A DNA stretch of 64,000 nucleotides from an uncultured Alphaproteobacteria bacterium (GCA_944390195.1 CALXOZ010000001.1:1-64000), one strand, 5' to 3'. Positions 35,718 through 46,578 are shown, counted from the first letter of the stretch. Notes: generated by a model not told the origin, from the sequence alone. Program-made: numbers and translations.

Positions 35718-36055
35718 CTTACCCGATCCCAAACACCTTCCCTTGTAAAAAAATCTTATACAGCTATAAAAGTTATCAACAGCCATCCTTGAACAGACTT
35801 TCCTTATATTTTTATGTGCGTGATCTGGTTCATCACGGATTCCTTTTCAAAAAATACACAAAAACGCACGCTTTTGACAAACGTATATTGAAATCCCTGT
35901 AAAAAATATTTTCGCATCAATATCATCGGCTGACTTGAAACAAGCGACTATTCATGACTCTTTCCTGTTCAAAAATCTTTTTGCAATTCTTATTATATTG
36001 TGATTTCTTAAAACTTTCTGATGAAAATGCGAGCTTTTAACTGTTCGAGGATGTC
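35718..36055. other. Spacer between tRNA-Leu and DUF262 gene
   Basis: About 338 nt without a gene. It contains a small palindrome (CGTGAT/ATCACG, near 35819-35837) and a possible promoter with TTGACA near 35875 and a poor -10. The next gene has a good GAGGA ribosome site. I see no copy of the tRNA-Leu 3' end that would mark an attachment site. Confidence 0.4.
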
Positions 36056-38113
36056 ATGGACGTACATAAAGGAAATATTTTCAGTATATTGGACGGCAAC
36101 AAACAATTTATCATCCCCCTTTATCAAAGACTGTACAGCTGGGATAAAATCCAGTGCGAACAATTATGGACGGACATCGTCAATATGCAAAAAAAACACA
36201 AACAAGGGCACTTCGTCGGTTCCATCGTTAATATCGCCGAAAAAGCCATGCCAACAGGTGTTCAAAAATACATGATCATTGACGGTCAGCAACGTTTAAC
36301 CACTTTGACCTTGTTGTTAATTGCCTTACGCGATTATGCTCAAAACCATCCTGAAGATGAAACAATCAACGCTGTCAAAATAGAAAATGTCCATTTGAAA
36401 AATCAATACGAAAAAAAAGATGAACGCTATAAGCTGTTATTGACGCAAACAGATAAAGATAATTTGATTGCTTTAATCGAAAAACGTTCCGGTATCGACA
36501 CGGAAACAAAAATTTATAAAAATTATTGCTTCTTCCAAGAAAAAATTGAACAAAATGACATCAAACCGCTTGAAATTTACGAAGCTGTTGGAAAATTGCA
36601 AATTGTCAACATTACGCTTGAAAGAACCGTTGATGACGCTCAAGCCATCTTTGAAAGCTTGAATTCAACGGGGAAAGAATTGTCTCAATCCGATTTGATC
36701 AGAAATTACGTCCTGATGGGATTGGATACTGAAAAACAAACCGAACTTTATGAAAACATATGGCGACCGATGGAGCTTTTGTTCGGTAAGCAAACAGACA
36801 AACTGGACGGTTTCTTTCGCAATTATCTGACCTTGAAGTTAGCGCGCGTCCCAAGAGAAAATGACATTTATGACGAATTCAAGCTTTATCACCTCAAAGA
36901 CGCAAACCTTTCAATCGAAAAGCTTTGCCAAGATTTGCTTGATTACGCTGAAATCTATACCGACATACTCTTTGAAAAAAGCGTTAATATTACCAGAAAA
37001 AAACTATATCAAGATATCAATACGCTGCAAATAAGTGTTGCCTATCCGTTTTTGATGAAAGTGTGTATGGATTGTAAAAATGAAATCATCTCTGAAAATG
37101 AACTCATTGAAATCATCTCCTTGTGTTGCAGTTATGTCTTTCGCAGGAACATCTGCGGGATTCCGACAAATTCTTTAAATAAAACTTTTGCGACTTTACG
37201 CACTCATATCAATGAAGACGATTATCTTAACTCCATTAAGGCGTTCATGATATTACGCAATGATTACAGATTGTTCCCCGACGATGAACTTTTTACAGAA
37301 GCTTTTGTAAAAAAAGACATCTATAACATGAGAACAAGAAACTATCTTTTAAATCACCTTGAAAACTTTGAAAACAAAACTTCGGTTGTCATTGAAAACC
37401 TGACAATTGAGCATATCATGCCTCAGAACACAGATCTTTGCGAAGAATGGAAAAAAGATCTGGGAAGTAATTGGAAAGATGTTCAAAAGCAATATCTTCA
37501 CACAATCGGAAATTTAACATTGACGGCTTATAATTCTGAAATGAGCGACAAACCGTTTGCAGAAAAAATGGAAATGGATGGCGGATTTAAACAAAGCGCT
37601 TTGCGTTTAAACAGTTATGTCATCAAACAATGCACATGGAATGAAGAAAAAATCAAGGAACGTGCTCGGGAACTGGCTCAAAAAGCCGTCAAAATATGGA
37701 AATATCCTTCTTTGAGCGCTGAAGACCTCAGTCTTTATTCGGAACAAATCGATCATGATATCCAATATGACATCGCCTCTTATGAGATGAATACTGCCAC
37801 TGAAGCTCTGTTTACCCTTTTGGATAAAAGAATTTTAAATTTATCTTCAACAGTCCGTCGTGAATTAAAAAAGAAATATGTCGCTTACAAAGTCGATACA
37901 AACTTTGCCGATATCATCTTTCAAAAAAACGGCTTGCGTATTTATTTAAACATGCCGTTCAATTCGGTTGCGGATCCCAAAAACCTGTGCAGGGACGTTA
38001 CCGGTATCGGCAAATGGGGTAACGGAGATGTTTCCATTAATTTCAATGAGGACAGCAAAATTGACGATGTTATGGCTTTGATAGAACAATCCTTTAATTT
38101 TCAATTTAATTGA
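36056..38113 (+). CDS. DUF262/DUF1524 GmrSD-like nuclease
   Basis: A 685-aa defence-type protein. The N-terminal DUF262 domain has PLYQRLYSW and the ParB/Srx-like nucleotide motif IDGQQRLTTLTLL. The DUF1524 domain carries the HNH-like motif LTIEHIMPQN and HTIGNLTLTAYNSEMSD. A C-terminal DUF5655-like segment (about 600-685) follows, with VRRELKKKYVAYK. Fused DUF262-DUF1524 proteins are relatives of GmrSD, a type IV restriction enzyme that cuts modified phage DNA in an NTP-dependent way. It sits just downstream of a tRNA gene. Its target modification cannot be predicted. All key motifs look intact. Confidence 0.9.
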   Translation: MDVHKGNIFSILDGNKQFIIPLYQRLYSWDKIQCEQLWTDIVNMQKKHKQGHFVGSIVNIAEKAMPTGVQKYMIIDGQQRLTTLTLLLIALRDYAQNHPEDETINAVKIENVHLKNQYEKKDERYKLLLTQTDKDNLIALIEKRSGIDTETKIYKNYCFFQEKIEQNDIKPLEIYEAVGKLQIVNITLERTVDDAQAIFESLNSTGKELSQSDLIRNYVLMGLDTEKQTELYENIWRPMELLFGKQTDKLDGFFRNYLTLKLARVPRENDIYDEFKLYHLKDANLSIEKLCQDLLDYAEIYTDILFEKSVNITRKKLYQDINTLQISVAYPFLMKVCMDCKNEIISENELIEIISLCCSYVFRRNICGIPTNSLNKTFATLRTHINEDDYLNSIKAFMILRNDYRLFPDDELFTEAFVKKDIYNMRTRNYLLNHLENFENKTSVVIENLTIEHIMPQNTDLCEEWKKDLGSNWKDVQKQYLHTIGNLTLTAYNSEMSDKPFAEKMEMDGGFKQSALRLNSYVIKQCTWNEEKIKERARELAQKAVKIWKYPSLSAEDLSLYSEQIDHDIQYDIASYEMNTATEALFTLLDKRILNLSSTVRRELKKKYVAYKVDTNFADIIFQKNGLRIYLNMPFNSVADPKNLCRDVTGIGKWGNGDVSINFNEDSKIDDVMALIEQSFNFQFN

Positions 38114-38228
38114 TCCGCTAACGTTATAATTATTTCCCTTTCGGAGTTTTCAAAAATTTAAAAATGAAAAGTTTCTGACAACCTTTTTAACATATGGCTG
38201 GTGAACCGTTTCCTATCAATCGGTATTT

Positions 38229-40217
38229 CTATAACTCGATAATTCCGATCCGTTTTAAGTACTGCCATAAACCGTCATAAAACGCACATAGACGCGTTTG
38301 ATCCTGATCCGATCCTTCAGGAATAAACAAAACAAACCCTTCTCTTGCCCGCGTCAATAATACACGATACGCATTTTTTAAATAATGCCGATCTGTTTCC
38401 TTCCTTATCTTTTTCCATCCGGATCCAATACATGAATAACATTCAAAATGATCATTTTCATATCGGTAATCCGCATCCCATCCGATAACGCACCAATCCA
38501 GCTCCAATCCCTGAATATCAAATTCCGTTGCGACCTCTTCCATACAATAAGATGACTTTATATTGTCTTTACCGCTTAAAAACCATTTTTCCGGTGTACA
38601 TGACAATTCAACCCAAATCCCTTGCGCCCGTAAACGTCTTGCTTTCGATCCGGCAATTAATCCATACCTGTTTTTACGGTATCGAGCCCTTTCTTTAACC
38701 CAATTTTTAGCGGTTTCTAAATTTCTTGTCATACAAATCGGATAAATTTTACTTGTTTCTTGATAAAGTCGTTTTGCCCTGTTTAGATCGTTATCTAACA
38801 GACTTTGAACGAACTCAGATACTTTTTCGCTTCGAAAAGAACGTAATGAAACAGACAGATGCAACGCTTCAACCACGCTCACCTGAAGATCTGAAAAAAG
38901 TTCCTCCAATGTTTTTTCACCAATATATTCTCGATCTGTTATTTTATCTGAAATATAAACCTTCCAATTTGAAAACGATTTCTTAAGGGCTTTAAACCAT
39001 TCGGAAATACCTGCCTCACCGTCATTAATGTCTTGCCCGCCGCCGACAAGACACACAATCACAGACCAATCTTGATGACGATTCATATAATCAATCAACA
39101 GCTCGGGTTCACTCATATCTAAAATCTCGTAACGTTTGGATTCTTTTAACCCGTCCAGTATTTTTCCTTTTTTCTCTTTCATAAATCTTGACAGTTTATC
39201 CCTATGCCAAGCCCGTTGAGCCTCATCAAAAATGACAACTCTGTCAACAGGAGGCAAATCTATTTGCGTCAACGCCATATCTCTAAAATGATGAATAATC
39301 TGAATAAACGATTTTACTTTCTCCCGCGCTTGACTGATTCTTATTCCCGTCCTTTGACATTCATCTTCCGCTAAAGCTTCTTTTAAAACCGAAACGAGCG
39401 GTTGATTCCCAGAAAGAAAGCACGAATACCGTTGACCGCTTGCCTGCTGGTTTTTAACAGCAATATTCAACCCTGCCAAAGTCTTTCCCGCGCCGGGGAC
39501 CCCTGTAATAAAACAAATCGCTTTTTCTTTCTTTATTCTTGTTTTTTCTATAATTTCTTGAACTATTTGAGTCGTTTTATCTAAATTTTCTGCCGACTCG
39601 TTTCTGTAAATTTCTCTAATATTATGGTCTATATATAATTTTTTCGCCGCCTCCACAATATCGGGAACCGGTCTATATTGCGAATCCATCCATTTTTTTA
39701 AAAAAATCTCCTTTCCGCAACAAGAATCAAACCTTTTAAAAATATAGGCTAAATTCTTACCGTTTGACAAAACAACATCATAGACCTTACCCCTATATGG
39801 ACAGATGTTGATTTCTTTTTTCTCCGCATGCGTGGCAATTAAAACAGGAACAATCTCTTTATCTCGGCTTTCTTCATGAAAAAAAGACAAGTCCAATGCA
39901 TACGTTCTAACTTGTGTTATCGCTTGAGAATCATAACTTGATGATCCGACTTTAAATTCTAAAACAAATATTTTATCCTTTATCAGGATAATATTATCTA
40001 TTCTGCCGCCAATGCGAGGTATCGTATATTCAAAAATAATATCAGAAGATGGAATTGATCGAAGTTGTTCTTTTAAAAGAGTGATCTGGCTGATCCAAGC
40101 TTCTTTTTGCTTAAAAGTTGCGCCGAATTAGTTATTATTCGTAATAATTCCTAAAATTTCATCCGTACTTTGTTTAAAAAATAATTTTGTAGAATTAAAA
40201 TAACCACTTGTTTGCAT
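38229..40217 (-). pseudogene. DUF2075 NTPase gene broken by a nonsense codon
   Basis: The ATG at 40217 has a perfect AGGAG 5 nt upstream, and the frame reads MQTSGYFNSTKLFFKQSTDE...NNN before an in-frame TAA at 40128-40130. The same frame continues with FGATFKQKEAWI and then the family's nuclease-like region (IPRIGGRIDNIILI ... VLEFKVG) and the DUF2075 ATPase/helicase domain: Walker A FITGVPGAGKT, Walker B VVIFDEAQRAW and late motifs LLTRAREGFVLFIP. Intact, it would be 662 aa. The remaining frame could start only at a TTG at 39896, losing the N-terminal nuclease-like part. A single C-to-T change (CAA to TAA) would explain the lesion. The gene starts 8 nt after the ArsR-type regulator. DUF2075 proteins occur in defence contexts. 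Confidence 0.85.
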
Positions 40218-40225
40218 AACTCCTC

Positions 40226-40594
40226 TTATCCCTTTTCGTCTTTTTTTATCGGACAGCTGATTTCAACCAACCTTTCAATCATATGATGCAACAAATCAAC
40301 TTGGGCGGTTTGCGAAGCTTTATAATAAACTTCCTTGCCTTTTCGGGAACTGGTAATCAATCCGCCCGCTTTCAATTGTTTCAAGTGATGTGAAACGGCG
40401 GGACTGCTCATTTTCATTAAAGCCGACAAGTTTATGACACATTCTTCACAATGACATAGCAACCAAAAAATACGCACACGATTACTATCGTCCAACTGTT
40501 TAAATATATCCGACACGACCTGAAAATCTTGTGTCTGAGGCATATGATCAAAATCATTTTCGATACTTTGACCGTGATTATGGGGCAATGGCAT
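40226..40594 (-). CDS. ArsR/SmtB metal-sensing repressor
   Basis: A 122-aa winged-helix repressor. The HTH is SSPAVSHHLKQLKAGG, followed by the wing SSRKGKEVYYK. Possible metal ligands are the Cys-rich helix HCEECVINL (family position of the ELCVCDL motif), His residues at the N-terminus (LPHNHG) and a C-terminal Cys. The ATG at 40594 has AGGAGG with perfect spacing; the longer frame from 40633 is not needed. It is divergent from the HMA protein and P-type ATPase, whose promoter it very likely represses until Zn, Cd or Pb binds. The DUF2075 pseudogene follows 8 nt downstream. Confidence 0.9.
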   Translation of the reverse strand: MPLPHNHGQSIENDFDHMPQTQDFQVVSDIFKQLDDSNRVRIFWLLCHCEECVINLSALMKMSSPAVSHHLKQLKAGGLITSSRKGKEVYYKASQTAQVDLLHHMIERLVEISCPIKKDEKG

Positions 40595-40654
40595 ATTTTC
40601 CTCCTGATTAAAATGGATGCTATCATACTTCATACATTAAACAACCGATAAAGA

Positions 40655-40716
40655 TTGACAAATTATTCTTCCTTTCATATTATTTAATTAAACGATTGTT
40701 TAATTGTTTAATTAAA
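40655..40716 (+). promoter_or_regulatory. Promoter and ArsR-type operator of the metal-export operon
   Basis: TTGACA (40655-40660), 17-nt spacer and TATTAT (40678-40683) form a near-consensus sigma-70 promoter. Overlapping the start region is a 7-4-7 palindrome ATTAAAC-GATT-GTTTAAT (40687-40704), flanked by two copies of TTTAATTAAA (40683-40692 and 40707-40716). A further half-site ATTAAAC lies at 40636-40642. This layout fits steric repression by the divergent ArsR-family protein. Confidence 0.82.
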
Positions 40717-40726
40717 GGAGAAGATT

Positions 40727-40945
40727 ATGAAAAAAATATTCAAAATTAAAGTCGATTGCCCGAATTGCGCTAATAAAATGGAACAAGTCGCTAATGAGAC
40801 AAAAGGTGTTAAAAATGTTGTCATCAATTTTATGACTTTAAAAATGTTCGTCGATTTTCATGAAAACGCAGATATTGATTCAGTCATGCAAGAAATACTC
40901 GGGAAATGTAAAAAAATAGAAAGTAACTGCACTATTTATTTATAA
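40727..40945 (+). CDS. Stand-alone heavy-metal-associated (HMA) domain protein
   Basis: A 72-aa ferredoxin-like HMA domain with the metal motif CPNCANK (Cys11, Cys14). The fold FKIKVDCPNCANKMEQ...GVKNVVINF matches metallochaperones and the N-terminal domains of Zn/Cd/Pb ATPases. The ATPase encoded 38 nt downstream lacks such a domain, so this is probably its detached metal-delivery domain. It has AAGGAG before the ATG and is the first gene of the repressed operon. Confidence 0.88.
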   Translation: MKKIFKIKVDCPNCANKMEQVANETKGVKNVVINFMTLKMFVDFHENADIDSVMQEILGKCKKIESNCTIYL

Positions 40946-40983
40946 AATTTCTTTTTATTTTTACGATAAAATCAGGCAATCAC

Positions 40984-42867
40984 ATGACAAAAGAAGAAAA
41001 AATAACACTTTCAAGAATAATCATCTCTTTTACGATGATTATCTGCTTTCATTTCATGGCTTTATCTGATGGGGCGAAATTTTTCGCTTATATCAGTGCA
41101 TATCTTATCATCGGTTTCGATATTTTGATAAAAGCGGCGAAAGGGATAAAAAACCGGCAGGTTTTCGACGAAAATTTTTTAATGAGTGTCGCCACGTTAG
41201 GAGCAGTCATTTTAGCCGTTTTCAAAACGGGGGATTACACCGAAGCCGTGGCAGTCATGCTGTTTTACCAGATCGGAGAAATGTTTCAAAACCATGCTGT
41301 GGAAAAAAGCCGTAAGAACATCAGTCAATTAATGGATATTCGTCCTGATTACGCAAATATTGAAGTTGACGGGAAAATACAAAGGATTGATCCGGACAGC
41401 GTTCAAATCGGAGATGTCATCATTGTTTTACCGGGAGAAAAAATCGCGATTGATGGAACTATCATAAAAGGGGAATCTTTTTTAAATACAGCCGCTTTAA
41501 ATGGCGAGAGTCGACCGCATTTTGTAAAGGAGGGCGATGAAGTCTTAAGCGGTTGGATCAATTTGAACAGCGTCTTAAAAGTTAAAACGACACAACTGTT
41601 TTCTCAGTCGACTGCTTCAAAAATTCTTGATCTGGTTGAAAATGCAAGTGCCAGAAAATCAAAATCAGAAAACTTCATTTCAAAATTCGCCCGCATTTAC
41701 ACACCTTTGGTCTGTTATGCGGCATTGATGTTGGCTTTATTACCACCTTTAATCAGAATGTTCATACTCAACCTGCCTTCCGATTGGGATGTATGGATTT
41801 ACCGTTCGTTAACTTTTTTAGTCATAAGTTGTCCGTGTGCTTTGGTCATCAGTATTCCTTTGAGCTTTTTTGCGGCAATTGGAGGAGCCAGTAAGGCTGG
41901 AATCTTGATAAAAGGGAGTAATTACATAGAAACCTTTGCCCGAACAAAAATTTTTGTGTTTGATAAAACGGGGACTTTGACAAAAGGGGTTTTTGAAGTT
42001 TGCGATATTCATCATAACGTTTTTGACAAAGAAAAATTTATCGAATATGCCGCTTTAGCCGAAAGCGCCTCATCTCATCCCGTTGCAAAAAGCATCCGAC
42101 AAGCTCATGCGAAAGAAATCAATACAACCCGTGTTTCAGATATCGTTGAACATAGCGGGAAAGGGATATGCGCAAAAGTGGATGAAAAAAACATCGTCAT
42201 CGGAAATGATACGTTGATGAAACAATTTAACATTCAATACGTTCCCTGTCATACAAAATCCACGATCATTCACATGGCAGTTGATTCACAATACGCCGGA
42301 CATATTGTCATTGCAGACATTGTCAAACCGGAATCAAAAGAACTCATCTCCGCGTTGAAAAAAGAAGGAATTAATAAAATCACCCTGCTCAGTGGAGACA
42401 ATCGGCAAACTTCCGGTCAAGTCGCTCAATATCTTGGGATTCAAGACGTTCACAGCGAACTTTTACCGGCACAAAAGGTTCAAGAAGTTGAAAAACTGTT
42501 AAAATGCAAGGCAAAAAAAGAAACACTCGCCTTTGTCGGAGACGGTATGAATGATGCTCCCGTACTTTCCCGATCCGATATCGGAATTGCAATGGGGAGC
42601 ATCGGTTCTGATGCGGCAATCGAAGCCGCTGACATTGTTTTAATGGATGACAATCCTTTAAAAATTCTTACCGCTCTGCGCATCTCACGAAAATGTATGA
42701 AAATCGTTTATCAAAACATCTGGTTTGCACTGAGTATAAAGATTTTTTGTTTAATGCTCGGAGCTCTTGGACTGGCTGATATGTGGCTTGCCGTTTTCGC
42801 CGATGTCGGAGTGATGGTCATTGCCGTTTTTAATGCCATACGCGCTTTATCCATCAAAAACCTCTAA
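40984..42867 (+). CDS. P1B-type metal-export ATPase (Zn/Cd/Pb type)
   Basis: A 627-aa P-type ATPase. The metal-passage motif SCPCALV (Cys283-Pro-Cys285), the phosphorylation site DKTGTLTKG (Asp327), the HP motif (SSHPVAKS) and the hinge GDGMNDAPVL are intact. The dephosphorylation loop reads NGES rather than TGES, with the Glu kept. CPC with a K in the late helix region and ArsR control suggest Zn/Cd/Pb (ZntA/CadA-like) rather than Cu. It lacks the N-terminal HMA domain, which is encoded separately upstream. Substrate is inferred. Confidence 0.92.
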   Translation: MTKEEKITLSRIIISFTMIICFHFMALSDGAKFFAYISAYLIIGFDILIKAAKGIKNRQVFDENFLMSVATLGAVILAVFKTGDYTEAVAVMLFYQIGEMFQNHAVEKSRKNISQLMDIRPDYANIEVDGKIQRIDPDSVQIGDVIIVLPGEKIAIDGTIIKGESFLNTAALNGESRPHFVKEGDEVLSGWINLNSVLKVKTTQLFSQSTASKILDLVENASARKSKSENFISKFARIYTPLVCYAALMLALLPPLIRMFILNLPSDWDVWIYRSLTFLVISCPCALVISIPLSFFAAIGGASKAGILIKGSNYIETFARTKIFVFDKTGTLTKGVFEVCDIHHNVFDKEKFIEYAALAESASSHPVAKSIRQAHAKEINTTRVSDIVEHSGKGICAKVDEKNIVIGNDTLMKQFNIQYVPCHTKSTIIHMAVDSQYAGHIVIADIVKPESKELISALKKEGINKITLLSGDNRQTSGQVAQYLGIQDVHSELLPAQKVQEVEKLLKCKAKKETLAFVGDGMNDAPVLSRSDIGIAMGSIGSDAAIEAADIVLMDDNPLKILTALRISRKCMKIVYQNIWFALSIKIFCLMLGALGLADMWLAVFADVGVMVIAVFNAIRALSIKNL

Positions 42868-42874
42868 AGCGATA

Positions 42875-43318
42875 TCAGCCTCTGGGCATGATTTTCGCGG
42901 GGTTTCCTCCTGCCATCGAATTATCCGGAACATTACTCACAATCACTGTGTTGGCTCCAATAATGCAATTATTGCCGATTTTTACAGGACCAACAATAAA
43001 AGCTCCGGGATAAATGACAACATTGTCTCCGATCTGAGGATAGTTTGCCAAATTTCCCGTATGTCCCGGATAATCTCTGCCCCCTATCGTAACATTTTGA
43101 TATATTAAACAATTCTTTCCCAATGTTGCATACTTGGATATAATAACACCCACCGGTAAAATAAAACGTGTCCCTTGTTGCTTCAACTTTTCAATATCAC
43201 CGATATAACACATTTCTTTAAGCATACGCTCTTCTATTCCTGTCAATTGCACTTTTTCAGGAACATCACTTTTAAAAGCATGTATTGCCGTTTGTATCTT
43301 GTCTAAAAAATTAACCAT
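42875..43318 (-). CDS. Serine acetyltransferase-like hexapeptide transferase
   Basis: A 147-aa protein with a short helical N-terminus and a left-handed beta-helix (YATLGKNCLIYQNVTIGG, IGDNVVIYPGAFIVG, IGANTVIVS). It resembles the C-terminal half of CysE-type serine O-acetyltransferases, but at this length lacks the full N-terminal CysE domain; related short enzymes acetylate sugars or amino acids. The ATG at 43318 with GGTGG upstream is chosen over 43375. It is convergent with the P-type ATPase gene, 7 nt apart. Confidence 0.78.
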   Translation of the reverse strand: MVNFLDKIQTAIHAFKSDVPEKVQLTGIEERMLKEMCYIGDIEKLKQQGTRFILPVGVIISKYATLGKNCLIYQNVTIGGRDYPGHTGNLANYPQIGDNVVIYPGAFIVGPVKIGNNCIIGANTVIVSNVPDNSMAGGNPAKIMPRG

Positions 43319-43380
43319 ATTCCACCTTTTCTTGTTTCCTCTATAAACTTTAAATTCTATAAAATAAAAACTCAAATAAA

Positions 43381-43410
43381 AAAAACGGCTGTTCTAAAAC
43401 AGCCGTTTTT
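43381..43410. terminator. Terminator after acrB
   Basis: A perfect 13-bp stem A5CGGCTGTT/AACAGCCGT5 with loop CTAA, lying just past the acrB stop (43417) on the minus strand and before the hexapeptide transferase gene. Confidence 0.9.
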
Positions 43411-43416
43411 CCAGTT

Positions 43417-46400
43417 TTATTCACCTCTTGTCGCTAAGAACTTGGCATTTTTCCGTTCTAATTTTATACGGCGCTTTTCATGGAATTTTTCACGATGTTT
43501 CACAAATGTAACGAACAACATCGGAATAACAAAGATACCAAATGCCGTCGCAGCGATCATTCCACCGAACACCGTCGTCCCAACTGAACGACGTGCCATC
43601 GCGCCCGCACCAGAGGCAATAACCAACGGTAAAAGTCCTAAAATAAAGGAAACAGCCGTCATCATCACGGCACGGAAACGTAAATGAGCCGCTTGAATCG
43701 CAGCTTCTTCAGGATCCATTCCGCCTTCTCTTAATTCTTTTGCAAATTCGACAATCAAAATTGCGTTCTTTGAAGCTTGAGCAATCAATAATACGAAACC
43801 GATCTGAGCATATACATTATTTACCAATCCGAATGTATACAAGAAGACCAACGCTCCCAACAAAGCGACTGAAACAGACAGCAACACGGTTATCGGGATC
43901 ATCCAGCTTTCATACAAAGCAACCAAGAACAAGTAGGCGAACAAGAATGCCAGAACCAAAACGACTGAAGTTTGACCTCCGGCTTCTTTTTCCTGAAAAG
44001 ACATACCCGTCCATTCATATTCATACCCTTTAGGTAAGACCTCTTTGGACAGCCTTTCCATTTCCTCCATGGCTTGTGTCGAACTGACTCCTTCGGCAGC
44101 AGAACCGTTTATTTTAACAGTCATCATATTGTTATAACGCGTTAATTGTTGCGGTCCCAAAACGGGTTTTATCGTCAACAATGAACGCATAGGAACCATA
44201 TCGCCTTTGTCATTACGGGCATAAATACGGAAAATATCCTGTTCTTTACTACGGAACTGTTCTTGACCTTGTACGTTCACCTCGTAAACACGCCCGTTCA
44301 ACGTAAAGTCGTTGACATAAGCATAACCTAATGTGGATTGCAGCTGGGAAAACACTTCCTGAATGCTGATTCCAAGCATTTTCGCTTTAATCCTGTCCAA
44401 AGAAACGAACAGTTGAGGCGTTGACGTATTAAACGTACTGTACACCATATTCATCTTTGGATTTTGATTTGCAGCCTGTAACAAACGGTACATGACTTGC
44501 TCCATTTGTTGAGGCGTTTCCCCTTGAGCATTTTGCAAACGATAATCGAAACCATTAGCCAAACCAATACCCGGAATGGCAGGTATGTTGAAAGAACGGA
44601 TCAAAGCACCTTGAATTTGGTTTAATTGGGGCTGAAGGCTTGAAATGATCGACTGAACCTGCATTGATGTATCTTGACGTACTTCATAAGGTTTCAACCC
44701 GATAATCATCATACCGACGTTTGATCCGCTTCCCCCGATCATACTGTGTCCGGCGACAGACATCACATTTTCAACAGCCGGATGTGCCGCTATGATTTTA
44801 TAGGCTTCTTTTTGAACTTCAACCGTGCGCTGCAAGGAGGCCCCTTCCGGTAACTGCATATCCATCATAAAGACCCCTTGGTCTTCGTCCGGTAAAAAGC
44901 CCGACGGAGTAATTTCATTCATTCCGACAGCAGCTGCAATAACAGCGGCGATGATCAAAATGGACAAAGAAGAATGACGCACCAAATGCTTGACTATTGC
45001 GGAATAACCATCGCGTCCTTTATCAATTTGGCGCATGACCCAAGGAACAAAACCTGTCTTCTTTTTTTCTTCCCGATGCAACAAGACTGCGCACAATGCC
45101 GGAGACAAAGTCAAAGCATTTACAGCCGAAATCAACATAGAACAAGAAACGGTTATGGCGAATTGCTTATATAACTGCCCCGTAATACCGGGAATGAAAA
45201 TAACCGGAACAAACACGGACAAAATAACAAGCGTAATCGCAATAATCGGAGCCGTTATTTGACTCATCGCTTTTGCGACGGCATCCGGTACCGACAGATC
45301 GGGCTCCTCTTCTATCACACGTTCTGTATTTTCAACGACCATAATAGCATCGTCCACCACAATTCCGATCACCAAAACAATGGACAACAAAGAAATTGTG
45401 TTTGCCGATACGCCGAAAGGCGCCATGAAAATAAATGTACCGATCAAAGACACAGGAACGGCCACAGCCGGAATTAACGTCGCCCGCCATGTCCCCAAAG
45501 ACAAATAAACAACCAACAAAACCAAAATGACAGCTTCAACAATCGTATCGAAAACTTCATCAACGGTCGCTTCGACGAAAACCGTCGTATCAAAGATGAT
45601 CACATAATCGACACCTTCGGGAAAGAACTGCTTCATTCTTTCCAATTCGGATTTCACCTTTGTCGCGACATCCATAGCATTTGCTCCGGGAGCCAGATTG
45701 ATCATCGCCCCTGATGACGTACGACCGTTATAACTGATCGCCGAAGAATACGAAGTTGTTCCCAGTTCGATTTTTGCAACGTCTTTCAAACGCAACAATC
45801 CGCCGTCTTTATTAGCACGCAAAATAATGTTACCAAATTCTTCCGGCGTGTTTAACCGTCCTGAAGTTTTTAAAGAAAACTCCATTTGTTGGTCTTTCGG
45901 AGCAGGAGACGCACCGACGGATCCGATAGCAGGCTGAATGTTTTGCGATGAAATAGCGGCAATGACATCATTGTTTGTCAACCCCAAATTAGCCAGCCGT
46001 TCCGCATCCAACCAAACGCGCATACTATAATCTATGTCACCGAACGTATTGACTTCACCGACACCGGTAATACGCGCTAAATCGTCTTTTACGCGCGATT
46101 CCATATAGTTTGCCAAAAACGCCATATCTCGGGATCCATCCGGAGAATACAACGAAAATGTCATAAGCATGGAAGATGTTCTTTTCTTTACCGTTACGCC
46201 TTGCTGCTGAACTTCGCTGGGCAGTTGTGTCGTAATCTGATTGATACGGTTTTGAACGTTCACTGTATTCATATCGGGATCCGTCCCTAAAGCGAACGTA
46301 ACATCCAATGAATATGTGCCGTTATTTGAACTGGTCGATTCCATATAAAGCATATTATCGACACCGTTGACTTGAGATTCGATAATCTGCGCAACCGTTT

Positions 46401-46578
46401 GTTCAATAACTTCCGCTGAAGCGCCAGGGTATGTCGCTGAAACAGAAACAGACGGCGGAACGACATCCGGTAATTGAGCGACAGGAATTGTTTTTAATGA
46501 AATCAAACCGGCAATCGTAATCACCAAAGAAATAACGATCGCCAAACGGGGTCTTTTAATAAAAATACGCGAAAACAT
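43417..46578 (-). CDS. acrB: RND multidrug efflux pump, inner-membrane subunit
   Basis: A 1053-aa HAE1-family proton/drug antiporter of the resistance-nodulation-division type. It has the usual twelve-helix, two-pore-domain layout and normal length. The proton-relay Asp pair is visible in [19 protein letters not shown]. The N-terminus [18 protein letters not shown] and segments such as [10 protein letters not shown] and GMSFQEKE match AcrB/MexB. It starts 11 nt after acrA and ends with a terminator. No outer-membrane TolC partner or TetR-type regulator is in the window. Confidence 0.95.
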   Translation of the reverse strand: MFSRIFIKRPRLAIVISLVITIAGLISLKTIPVAQLPDVVPPSVSVSATYPGASAEVIEQTVAQIIESQVNGVDNMLYMESTSSNNGTYSLDVTFALGTDPDMNTVNVQNRINQITTQLPSEVQQQGVTVKKRTSSMLMTFSLYSPDGSRDMAFLANYMESRVKDDLARITGVGEVNTFGDIDYSMRVWLDAERLANLGLTNNDVIAAISSQNIQPAIGSVGASPAPKDQQMEFSLKTSGRLNTPEEFGNIILRANKDGGLLRLKDVAKIELGTTSYSSAISYNGRTSSGAMINLAPGANAMDVATKVKSELERMKQFFPEGVDYVIIFDTTVFVEATVDEVFDTIVEAVILVLLVVYLSLGTWRATLIPAVAVPVSLIGTFIFMAPFGVSANTISLLSIVLVIGIVVDDAIMVVENTERVIEEEPDLSVPDAVAKAMSQITAPIIAITLVILSVFVPVIFIPGITGQLYKQFAITVSCSMLISAVNALTLSPALCAVLLHREEKKKTGFVPWVMRQIDKGRDGYSAIVKHLVRHSSLSILIIAAVIAAAVGMNEITPSGFLPDEDQGVFMMDMQLPEGASLQRTVEVQKEAYKIIAAHPAVENVMSVAGHSMIGGSGSNVGMMIIGLKPYEVRQDTSMQVQSIISSLQPQLNQIQGALIRSFNIPAIPGIGLANGFDYRLQNAQGETPQQMEQVMYRLLQAANQNPKMNMVYSTFNTSTPQLFVSLDRIKAKMLGISIQEVFSQLQSTLGYAYVNDFTLNGRVYEVNVQGQEQFRSKEQDIFRIYARNDKGDMVPMRSLLTIKPVLGPQQLTRYNNMMTVKINGSAAEGVSSTQAMEEMERLSKEVLPKGYEYEWTGMSFQEKEAGGQTSVVLVLAFLFAYLFLVALYESWMIPITVLLSVSVALLGALVFLYTFGLVNNVYAQIGFVLLIAQASKNAILIVEFAKELREGGMDPEEAAIQAAHLRFRAVMMTAVSFILGLLPLVIASGAGAMARRSVGTTVFGGMIAATAFGIFVIPMLFVTFVKHREKFHEKRRIKLERKNAKFLATRGE

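Noticed and set aside
35691..36055. Attachment site of an integrative element after tRNA-Leu
   Set aside because: No repeat of the tRNA 3' end and no integrase were found in the window.
38229..39896. TTG at 39896 considered as the true start of the DUF2075 gene
   Set aside because: It has no ribosome site and loses a conserved nuclease-like segment that is still encoded upstream in the same frame.
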